Source of the DNA: Emmonsiellopsis sp. PD_33
Taxonomy: Eukaryota > Ascomycota > Eurotiomycetes > Onygenales > Ajellomycetaceae
Direction of reading: 5' to 3'
Length of the DNA stretch: 64,000 nt
Assembly (NCBI GenBank): GCA_032988165.1
Contig: JANTQF010000070.1
Span: 62,001 to 126,000 of the forward strand
This document shows, piece by piece, positions 1 to 10,426 of the stretch. The notes beneath the pieces were generated by a model that saw only the letters and a program-made list of their open reading frames with translations, was not told the DNA's origin and ran no database searches. How positions within the stretch are numbered: position 1 is the first letter of the stretch; each line of letters begins with the position of its first letter. Position numbers and translations under genes: made by a program.

Positions 1-1040
1 ATTTGTGTGATGGGGAGCATAGCCTTCTCTGAAATCACTGGCTACCCCTCTCTTGTCTTGGGAAATCACCAAGATCACCATCACTTATGCACAACCATGT
101 TGTTCATCTGGGGTCAGGTTGCATGACCTTGCATTCAGCTATGTAGCATCCACATTCCATCTTGCAAGGGTGTTTTCTGGTGAATCTCAGGTGATTTTGT
201 AGGACCATCTGACATGGCATGATGAGCTGTCTCATCAGCAGAAAGCTACATTGCTTGGCTGTATGAATAACCAGTGTTTAGACATGCTACCAGATGTGAT
301 TCCAAAGGTGTCTGATTGTGTGAAAACTATGGAAAAGATTGTGTGATTATATACAATGAGATAGGCAAAGCTGTAGTACAAAAAGGGGTGTAGTACATAG
401 TAGCACCAGGTGGCACAATAGGGCTACATATGATCATGTGAACTGGTCACGTGATCCTGAAAACCACAATTGGAAGTAATTTCTTAGCTAGAAGAGGTAT
501 TAGAGGGTGATTTTAAGGTGAAGGGAGAGATGTCAAGTAATGAGAGTGAGGAGTTAGAGTGGGAGGATTATTTAGAGTAGGGTGATGCAGAGTTTTTATG
601 TGAAATGAGAGCTTATAGAGTCTATTTAATAGAAATTAGTATTAAATAGGGAAAGTTTGGTATAGAATGGAGTTCATTTACATTCTAAAAATTTCAGTAA
701 TAAAATTTGATAATAGACTTCTCATGGATTTTCATTAATAGCATCATAGCTATAATCTTCATTAATTGATTAATGTTCTGAATCATTAAGAAGTGCAAAA
801 GCTATATCTGTATGATTTAATGTCCCCATATTGAGGTGACATCTTCCCAGTTCAAAGAGAATTATAATTATTAACTTATAATATTTTTTCTATCAGCTGC
901 AAAAGCATTGCCAATTTATTAACTGAATATTAGATTAGATTTTTAATAGTATAGATGTTTTCAGTAATGCCTGCATTCCTCAGCTGTCTTCCTTTTCATC
1001 TTCCCACTGTTGATATGCATGGTGTACATATAGTCTGCTA
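1..1040. other. AT-rich decayed repeat DNA, no gene recognised
   Basis: This is AT-rich sequence with almost no CG dinucleotides; I noticed one, at 450-451. A short open stretch on the plus strand at about 215-349 begins WHDELS and could be a remnant of a transposon protein, but I cannot assign it to a family. Stops are dense in all other frames I read. The composition matches the transposon-rich tract to its right, so I treat it as decayed mobile DNA of unknown type. Confidence 0.5.
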
Positions 1041-1440
1041 CTAAATCTATATATATTTCCCTGGGCACATAGCCATGCCACATGTGATGCATGCATAGTT
1101 AGCAATCAATTATATGTATATTTTTCTTCATAGGTATATAGCTGTGCCACATCTACCACTCCTGGCATGGGTGGTGCACACATAGTTGGTAATTAATTAT
1201 ATATATATTTTTCTCTACAGGCATATAGCTGTGCCATGTCTACCACTCCTGGCATGGGTGGTGCACATATAGTTGACAATCAATTATATATATATTTTTC
1301 CCTGCAGGCATATAGCTGTGCTGCACCTATGACTCCTGGCATGAGTGATGCACATATAGTTGGTAACTAAATATATATATATTTTCTTCACAGGCACATA
1401 GTGTCACCATATCCACCACATTAATATATATATTCTATAC
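1041..1440. repeat. Minisatellite, unit about 87 bp, about five copies
   Basis: Successive units begin with a GGCATATAGCTGTGCC-like block at about 1074, 1133, 1220, 1307 and 1393, so the last four are spaced about 87 bp apart; the first unit is about 29 bp shorter. Each unit contains a CTCCTGGCATG-like block, a TGGTGCACATATAGTTG-like block and a TATATATATTTTT tract. Differences between units are mostly transitions (CA/TG and C/T), as in the rest of the tract. Confidence 0.8.
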
Positions 1441-3041
1441 CTCCTTCCTCCTCCTCCTACTCAGCTATGATCCATTGCCAGAGCTTTCATCAAACTTGAA
1501 AAAAGATATAATAAATTCACTATATAATAGTCTTGATACAAGCTACCTTCTAGGATCTTCTCTATGAAATGCATTGGATGCATTTTCACCATACATTACT
1601 CATCAGATTATTATCATGAGAGAATCATTACACTATCCTATTACTTATAGAGGAATATTATCTCTACACATGAAGAAGCATCCCCTACAGACAATTTAAC
1701 CTACACCCTGCAACATGGAACACATAATTCCAGTTTATCCATCACATAGCTCTACATATAATTATATTATATGTACAACTTTTCATTCATTTTCAAAGAT
1801 GTAATCCTCTCCAGTTTATGTATGACACTCTATCCATTTTTTATACAAAAAAATTTAGTTAGTATATAATAATCAGATAGCTTTATTTGATAATCAAAAT
1901 GCATGAAATCTATCTTAAAGATATAAGATAAAGTTATATATTCTACTTGTACTCTCCTATACATTTCTGCATATACATATAATTGATGATATTACATATA
2001 TACTTATTCCTTATATTAAGATTACCTTCTGTTCTAAATAATTGTGTGTAGGGGCTTTCAATCCACATCAATCCCTTGGATTTAAACACAGTAGATTACC
2101 CAGCTAAAGCATATAATACTTCAATTAATAATTATCAGGAAATATACCATCTATCAGCATATCAGCTAAAGGGGATTAGGGGAATTATCATATAGAGCAG
2201 CAGAACACTAATAGAATAAATTTAATATATAAAGTCTAAATAAATATTAAAGAAAGTTGGTTAGAGATAGAGGAGATACTCAGTCCATCTGAAGATGAGT
2301 ACTGCAAGTTATTTCTAAAAATAATATAGTCAAGTAGAATCCTGTAAAGTCTATTATCTCAGATCATTATATTTACTTAACTACTTTCTTTTGCATCAAC
2401 ACATGCAGTATCATCACATTCTCCTGCCCAAACTCCTAGAAGAATATACTAGTATAGAAAGAGTTATAGTCAGCTATAAGCTATCAAAGAATAATCATCT
2501 CAGTAAAGCTACTCTATATTCTACTAGAAGATAGGTAAACAGCCTACCATGAATTTAAAAGTCATCTTATGCATCCATTATGTATACTGTAGCTTAATTT
2601 GATCACCAGACTTACTATAGCTGTAAAAATGTCTCATATAGTTACTACCAAATCAGAGTAATTCTACAGCTATCTTTACATGAAATTTCCTCATGAGCTT
2701 TATCAATGAATCACATCATTAATCTACCAATTTATCATGACTATTAATCAGGTGGGCTAGCTAGATTCAAACTCTACCTAACTAATTAATAAGATTAAAT
2801 ATATAGTGTTCCAACCCAGTAAAATCTCATTCAGAAAATTAAATGAGATTTAAGTAGGAATTTCTAAGAGAGACACATCTGACTATCAGTATCTCAGGAA
2901 ACAAGAGAAAAAAATTATAGTAATAAATTTTAATAATAGTCCTATACTCATTCTTAATATCTACAGTATGATACTGAAATTCTACTGCCTAGTAACTTCA
3001 TATCTTCTTAGTACCTTATTTTTAAGATCAGTACATTAGAG
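1441..3041. other. AT-rich DNA without a recognisable gene
   Basis: No reading frame of useful length and no transposon family signature was recognised. The stretch is stop-rich in every frame and lacks CG dinucleotides. It ends at the GTAT (3042-3045) that forms the left half of the target-site duplication of the LTR element. It may be an older decayed element into which that element inserted. Confidence 0.5.
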
Positions 3042-3045
3042 GTAT

Positions 3046-3364
3046 TATGGTGGGGATCCACCATTGGGTCAGATCAATTTTTCGCCAAGGCTTTTTGCTG
3101 CCAAGCACAGCCATGAAAATAGATATTTTCCTTTCATTGCAAGACTTGATCTGTTCATTCATGGATTTCTCATGCATGTGTATGCTTCTTTGAGATAGAT
3201 CTTTTGTTTCTTTTGTGTGTTGCCTTATCATTCTATTACTGTGTTGTTTTGTACTATAGATTGCCAATACATTCTCCTGCTTCAATATTGATATCAATTC
3301 TTTTCTTGTGTTTGCCACTGCCCTGTTCAGTGCTGCCTAATGCACACACCCTGTCCCCACTTCA
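3046..3364 (+). repeat. 5' LTR of the Ty3/gypsy-like element
   Basis: The LTR is 319 bp and aligns without gaps to 14222-14540 and to 23174-23492. The other two copies begin TG or TA and all end CA; here the first dinucleotide is TA, a G-to-A change from the TG seen at 14222. It retains one CG (3083-3084), which is TG in the 3' LTR. Confidence 0.95.
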
Positions 3365-3365
3365 T

Positions 3366-3382
3366 TGGTGTGCACAATCAGA
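3366..3382 (+). other. Probable primer binding site
   Basis: A TGG followed by TGTGCACAATCAG starts one base after the 5' LTR. That is the normal position for the site complementary to a tRNA 3' end (which ends in CCA). The tRNA cannot be named, because decay of CG may have altered the site. Confidence 0.55.
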
Positions 3383-3795
3383 AATCATGAATGGATGAAT
3401 AGATGGCAGTACTGATACAGATGACTATGCTGAGTTCCTTTCCCCTTTTTCCTTTTCTTTTGTTGAGTGCACTGCTCAATGCAATTCTCTTATTTCAGTT
3501 TGTGATAGGCCCATTTGGTTGGAGCAGGCCTGCAGCTTTGTGGCTGCACCAATGGCAATACCACCAGAAGAAAACTTTGAAGAATGGACCCACCAAACTA
3601 TTGAAATCATCAAGCCATTCCTTAATAAATGTAGACTCTAGTGAGAAGAAAAATCTGCAGCAGATCTTGTAATTCCTTCTCTTCCTTAAGTCCCTGAATC
3701 TTTACCCACAGAAGGACACAGATATTGCCACCATCATCAACCTGTTTCTTATTTGTGAATGTGAACCACTCATTTACTCATTTCTCCATCAATAT

Positions 3796-6219
3796 ATGCC
3801 TCCTAAGCACACTCAGTTAGATTTCATCACTCATCATCAAACTCAATCAGGAAAAGCACCAGCTCTGCCACCAAAAATCAAGATCAACAGTGAGAAGATG
3901 TCCAGCTCTACCAATTCCTCATCAGGCCTGCTAACATCTAGCAGTGTCTTGCCTCCTGAAAGCAGAATGGTTTATCAGCAACTTGTCATACTTATACTGG
4001 TTCCTGGATCCCTCAGAGCCCCCACTTTTGATGGGAAAAACATCACTCAGTTTGTCAATCAGTTTGATGCTGTGCTGAAGCTGCACCATGTTCCTGAGAA
4101 TAAAGTCTTGACTGTGTTGCACAACTATTACTCTATGAAACTGCAGGGCCATGTGGATCAGTTGGTGAAGGACCTGCAAACCTGGACTAAAGTCAAAGCA
4201 AGGTTGGTGTCAGAGTTCTGGCAGGATGATGCTCATCAGCAAATGTACAATCAGACCTACCTGAATGCTCTGTCTAGTTTCAAATGATCTTCCAGCCAAG
4301 ACATTCTCACTTTCTGCTGCCAATTCCATGCCATTGCCAAGCCACTGATCAGTCAGAATGAAATCCAGGAATCTCTTGCCTGCCAGTTGTTCTTACAAGG
4401 TTTGTCTGATGAGGTTCATGAGAAGGCTTTTCACAAGGCTAGGTTTAACCAAAACAACCCATCTGAGTGGAAAATTTTGAAGGTTTGTGAAGCTGCAGTA
4501 GAATCTCAGGAAGTCAAAGAAAAGATGGCTCAAATGATCATACCTAACCTGGGTTCTCATATGATGCCACCCACTCAACTGCCTCCTGCTCAGTCTATCT
4601 TCAATCTGCCTACCTTGGCTGTGCCAAGACCTCAAGTGGCCCCTTCTGCACCACCTGCTTCTTCTGATTCAGCTCCAAGGAATTCAAATGACAGCCTGCT
4701 TGAGTCTCTCATCAATTGGATGGATGCACTGTCACTGGCCATCACTGGGTTTCAATAGCAGGGGAATATGCAACAGCTGGCTATGGTGCCACACATTCTC
4801 ACCAACCAAGGATCTATCAATCCTGCTTGAGATCTCATGAACATTTCCTATTATGAGACACAGTGTGGCCCTGGTAGTCCATATCAACCTAGGTCTGAAA
4901 GCATGTCACAATATGATTGCCCTCCTCATGCTTGTTGGGGCTGTGGCAACTTGTCTCATATGCTCTCTCAGTGCCTCCAGATTGGTGAGCTAATTGACCA
5001 AGGAAAGATCCATCAAAATAGAATGAGTAAATACTTTGACAGACATGTGATGCAGTGCAGCCCAAAGATCAATGTGAATCAGTATGAATCACACATTGTT
5101 ACCATCAAGTGTGCCCTTGAGCAGAGATCCACACCTCCCATTATCTCATTGGCAGCAAAACTCCACAATGATGGCAGTATTCTTATTTCCTCTGATGGCA
5201 GTCCATTATCAGCAGTCAATTTTATCAGCATATGCAATGTCAGATTTGAGAGTGGCACAGAAGAGAGCAACTTGAATAGCAAGATGAAAGGGGCTGCTAG
5301 CATGATGGCTGCTCAGGCTGCTGCTGGAAATAGTAAGAGTAAAGAGTCAGCTGCTGATAAGAATTGATCTACACTCTCTGGCTGAATTGAAAAGGAGAAA
5401 GCCCTACCTTCCACCCACTCTTAAAGAGCCAGTTGCTATTCAGATGGCTCCCAAAAATCTATTTCATTTGCTGAGGATATTATCTCACCTTCACCTGATC
5501 CTGACAATTCACAAACCCTTTGCAACAGCCAGCTGCAGGAAGAAACACCAACTCAGCTGATTGATGAAGCCATGCCTGATGCTGAGATGGCTGAAGCACC
5601 CAAGATCCAAAAGAAAACTATCCTCCACCATCCCAGGAAACCTAAAGGACCCAAGCTCTCTATTAAAATGAAGGACAAGGAGAATCATGCTGCTGTGACC
5701 CAGACTGTCTTTGAGAAAATCATGTGTCAGGAGATCACAGGAATTCAGCTCAAGGATATTATGGCCTGCTCTGCCCAGCTGCAGCAGATGTTCTTCCAGA
5801 ATCTTCCAGCTAAAGTTCAGTAGCATATGATCAAGGAAGAATCTGCTAGAGTCTCCTTCATTCAGCCCTCACACCATGTCTTGGAATATGACCCTCAATG
5901 GAACCTGGTGTCCATCAGCTATATCAAGTTTTCTGTCAGTATCAGAAAAGGTCAGACTGAAGCCATATTCAATGGAGGGGCAGAGATCAACTGCATGGTG
6001 AAGAGCACTACCTTGAGTCTCAGCCTGATCATCCAGAAAGATACTCTCAAGCTAATCCTTAGTGCTGGTGGTCAGCACAGTAGCATCATTAGAATCTATA
6101 AGAATGTCCCAGTTCATATTGGATCTATATCTGTACCTCAAACCTTCTTCATTCTAGAGTGTGATTCCCATGAGTGCATTCTAGGCTGTCCCTATGAAAA
6201 CATGACTCAGTTAGTGTGA
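3796..6219 (+). pseudogene. gag-protease reading frame of the LTR element (broken)
   Basis: Frame 1 is open in long pieces from 3796 to 6219 (3796-4287, 4387-4758, 4837-5367, 5572-5823, 5827-6219), broken by stops, several of them TGA. The first pieces have a capsid-like region (PTFDGKNITQFVNQFDAV). A CCHC zinc knuckle (CX2CX4HX4C, CWGCGNLSHMLSQC) lies at 4933-4974. An aspartic-protease-like stretch at 5971-5982 reads NGGAE where this family normally has D-S/T-G-A. The Asp codon is AAT after TTC, as expected if a CG had become CA. The product would be the structural Gag plus the maturation protease. It is inactive here. Confidence 0.85.
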
Positions 6220-6338
6220 TAGATAGATAATGTGGGTGGCATCACTATCACAGTTTTCAACCCAGATGATGAGACCAACCAGGTGTCTTTCCTCAGCTAT
6301 TCTTCAGAAGACTATAGCAACAGACAGCTGGATGATCT

Positions 6339-9300
6339 TTGTGGCAAGCATCAGTCTTTAAACTAGAAGTGCTGAGTCTGACTGATCTTCATAATGGTAG
6401 TAATGAGCAAAGAGATGAAGTTAGAGTCAGCAGCATCAGTGTGGTAGATGGTAGGGTAGAAATTCTGCTACATAAGAGCAGTGAGAGGGACTCCAGCCAA
6501 TCACAATTTCCTGGCCCAGGGCCAATAAATACCTCCAGCCAATCAGAGGTTATCATTTAATTGCCCCAGAAATCTCCACTGTGCATTCCTGCCATTCTAC
6601 AACAGCACTTTCAGTCATTCTTGTGTGCTACATTTTCTTTCTTGCAGTACCCTGTCTCTGAAATTCATCAAGTTCATGGCATTTAACTGCACAACCTTTC
6701 TCTCTATAATTCTGCTGAGCCTTCTCCTCAATCTCACCACCTGATTGTTGCCACACTGTACAAGCAAAAAGCAGACAAGATTCAGCCTCTCAATACACTA
6801 GTGACAGATGGAGGGACACCTGGTGGGACAGATTAATGGAGAGAGATTCATCAGAAATGGTATCAAAACAACATCAAACCTGCAAAGGATCTACCTTCAT
6901 CTTACAACCATCTGATCACACCCTGTTTCTCAGATTGCCAGTGCAGCTCTCACCTCACATCAGACAGGATAGAAAAGCTTCAAATCAGATCTATTTTAAT
7001 GCCCTAAGAATGCAAGCTGCTGATCAAAATCTTGCTCAGGCAGGAGAAAGTATTAGCATGGAGCTTCAGTAATTGCAGGAAACTGACTGAGGAAGTTTCT
7101 CCACCAATTAAGATTCATGCTGTTGAGCATGAAGTATGGCAGGCCCCTAGGTTTTCTATTCCTCAAAAATTGCTGCTGATGGTTATAGATATACTTCACA
7201 AGTGAGTTGATTCTAGTGTCTTCAAACATTGCCACAGTTCATATCAGAATAAATGGTTCCTCATCAAGAAGAAGGAGTCTGGGAAATACCAAATCATCAA
7301 TGCCTGCATGGATATGAATGCTGTTACAGTTTGAGATGCCTATATCCCTCCTAGTGCTAATGCTTTTGCAGAAGATTTCACTGGGTAAGTCATCATCAGC
7401 ATGATGGATTTCTTTTCCAGATATGACCAGATCACTTTGCATGAGGATAGCCACAACATGACTGCCTTCCAAACCCTAATTGGCCTTCTTTACCAGACAA
7501 CATTGCTACAGGGTGCCACAAATTCTATTGCCACCTTCTGCCAAGTCATAGCTCACATTCTCTACTTGAATATTCCCCACCAGGCAGATAATTTCATGGA
7601 CAACATCAGTGTGAAAGGTCCATAATCTCAGTACAATAATGAAGAGGTCATGCCAGGAATTCATCAGTTTGTTTTGGAGCATCTTCAAAATCTGGATCAG
7701 ACCCTGGTCAGCATCAAGCTCTCAAACACATGCATTTAGGTTGCAAAATCTGAGTTCAGCTGCTCCAGCATGGTTCTTGTTGGATACATCATTAATGCTG
7801 ACAGGCACCACCCTAAGGCCACCAAAATTGTCAAAATCATTGAGTAGCCTGAACTGACTGAGATCACTGGGGCTCATACCTTCATCAGCATTTATGTGTA
7901 TTATCACATCTGGATTCCAAACTTTGCCCTCATTTCCAACCTGATCTATACACTGTTCAAGAAAAACACCTTTTTCATCTGGGGACCCAAGCAATCAAAT
8001 ACCATGTCAGTCCTGAAGATGGCACTGATGACTGCTCCTGCTCTGCACTGCATTGATTATTCTGATGATGCTGGGGATATCATGGTCACAACTGATGCCA
8101 GCAAGTATGACTGGGGAGAAACACTGAGTCAGCAAGATGTTGGGAATAGGAAGCTTCATCCTTGTTGATATGAAAGTGGGATTTGGAGCCCAGCAGAAGT
8201 GAAATATGATGCAGGAAAGCAAGAGTGCCAAGCCATCCTCAAAATGTTGAAGAAATGCTAATATTACCTGTATGGTGTTCACTTCATTCTTAAAACTGAT
8301 GCAAAAACCTTGATCACCCAGCTCAACCAAACAGCCACTGATCTTCCTGGTGCTCTGGTAACTAACTGGCTCACCTGGATTCAGATGTTCAATTTTGATG
8401 TTCATCACATTTCTGGGCAGATTTATAGTGCTGCTGATGGCCTTTCTCAATGGCTGCCTGCTGATGGTAAGGTGCCTGAGGATCAGGATATTGATGAATT
8501 CATTAAGGTAGAGCTCAATTGCATCAGCATGGCTTCTGCCACTATCCCTAACTTTAATGTTCCTGATAATACTGACAGTGAAGAATTCTGCATTCTTTCA
8601 CCATCCTATTCTGACCATAGTGAATCAATTGCCAAATATCTCACAACCTTGAAGTGGCCTAATGATATTCCTCACAAGGTTTTCCTGAAATGGCACAAGT
8701 ATGCACTAAACTATATGATGCATGGGCAACATCTGTTTCACCAGTCAGGCAAAGGGATTCCACTGAGGTGTATAGTGGACAATCTGGATGAGCAGAAGGA
8801 AATCATTGCTCAGATGCATGACAAGTTGGGCCACAAAGGCTATGAGGCAACCAACCATAAGGTCTCTCAGCAATATTGGTGGGAAGGCCTGTTCACTGAT
8901 GTCAAGGCATATTACAAGAGATACTATGAGTGTCAGTTCCAGGAAAGCAACCACCTCAAAGAGCCACTGTATCCAACTCACTACAACTATCTGTGGGATA
9001 AGTGGTGTATCAATGTCATCAAGTTTCCAAAGAACCAGGGGAAATTGTGTGCAGTTATTGCTCAGAATGACCTCACTGGCTGGGTTGAAGGCCAGCCCCT
9101 CACTCATGCTAAGGCTGAACACATGGCACAATTCATTTATGAGGATATCATATGCCAGCATGGCTGTTTCCAAGAAATGGTTTGTGATGGTGAGCCAGAA
9201 AATCAGAAGTGGACCAGGATTCTCACCACCAAGTATCATGTCAGGTAAATAACAATTTCACTGTACAATGCAAAAGCAAATGGCATGGTTGAATGTGGCT

Positions 9301-9992
9301 ACCACCCTATTTCAGATGCATTGGCAAAACTTGCTGCAGATGGGAGGAATTGGGTTAACCATTTCCACTCAGCACTGTGGGTAGATTATATCTCCATTTA
9401 ATAGTCAACAGGTGAGACACCATTCCATCTGTAATATGACTATGATGCTATCCTCCCTGTTGAGCTTGAGGTACCAATGTGGTAAACACTTCCATGGCAC
9501 ACTATTTGCTCTCATGCCAACTTAATATACATACAGATTTGACAGTTGGAGAGACAGGATGAGAACCTGGAGGAGGCAGCCTTTCACCTGCAGCATGCAT
9601 GGGAGAAAAATTGGGATCTATTTGATGAAACCAAGCAATTAGTGTGTGATCCAGTTCAGGTGGGAGATCTCATCCTTCTGCATGACACCAAAATAGAGAC
9701 ATTCTATTCCATCAAACTTAACTTTCAATGGTTGGGTCTGTATCATGTACAAGAAGCAAACCACAAGAAAGGCACTTACTGCCTTGAAGAGCTGGATGGC
9801 ACACCATTCTACAATACCACTGCAGGTAACTGAATAAAGAAATTTTACCTTCATAATGACCAAATGCCAGTAGTGTTGGATAATGCAGATCCAGTGGAGA
9901 ATAGTGGTGAAGAGAAAGAAGATGTGGGTGGGGGAGAGGATGCTTTGCAGTCCCTAATTCCTCATGATAAAAGTTTTGTGGTCATTGTCTGA
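6339..9992 (+). pseudogene. RT-RNase H-integrase reading frame of the LTR element (broken)
   Basis: This is frame 3, shifted relative to gag-protease. Reverse transcriptase is recognisable at about 7060-7630 (WFLIKKKESGKYQIINA, then DFFSRYDQITLHEDS, then QGATNSIATF). The catalytic Y/F-x-D-D box reads FMDN at 7593-7604, so the second Asp is lost by GAC to AAC. RNase H lies at about 8080-8460 (VTTDASKYDWG, HHISGQIYSAADGLS). Integrase follows: a damaged HHCC region (8817-8940), a core with DLTGWVE and VCDGEPEN (9070-9200), and a C-terminal GPY/F-like module at 9546-9830 (FQWLGLYHVQEA). Stops interrupt the frame repeatedly. The order RT-RH-IN places it in the Ty3/gypsy group. The join with the gag frame lies between about 6220 and 6830. 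Confidence 0.88.
6493..6556. repeat. 64-bp CCAAT-rich repeat, copy 1 (between the protease and RT frames)
   Basis: The block opens CCAGCCAATCACAATTTCCTG and also contains CCAATAAATA and CCAGCCAATCAGAG, so there are three CCAAT pentamers in 64 bp. A near copy lies at 13138-13201, downstream of the third ORF, and a decayed version lies in the second element (about 22149-22212). CCAAT is the core bound by the fungal HAP/CBC complex, so a promoter or enhancer role is possible, but that is inference. Confidence 0.7.
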
Positions 9993-10426
9993 TTATCATG
10001 TTCATTTCTGACTGCTGTGTTCATTGTCTGACTGCTGTGTTCATTTCCTTATTTCATTCATTTTCTCTTTATTTCCTTCATTTAACTGTATGTACTCATC
10101 AGTTTATTTTCTTTATTAGTCATCTCTTTATGATTCAAATGCCAGCATGAGCAGTATGCCAGGATCTGAATGCATCTTCACATTTCTTTGCAATTTTCTT
10201 TGTTTCTTTCATTTTATGGTAGTATGCCTTTCTCATTCTCTCATTTTGCTGGCCACAGCTGCCTTTTGCACCTCACATTTGAAAAATCATAAGAGCACAC
10301 TCTGCCCTACATTCTCCTTCACTTCTCCCTCACCATCATCACAGATATCTTAGCTTTGCTTTTGAACTAACTTACACATCTCACAACAACACTATATCTA
10401 TGATTTCCCTCACTACCTTCTGCAAA

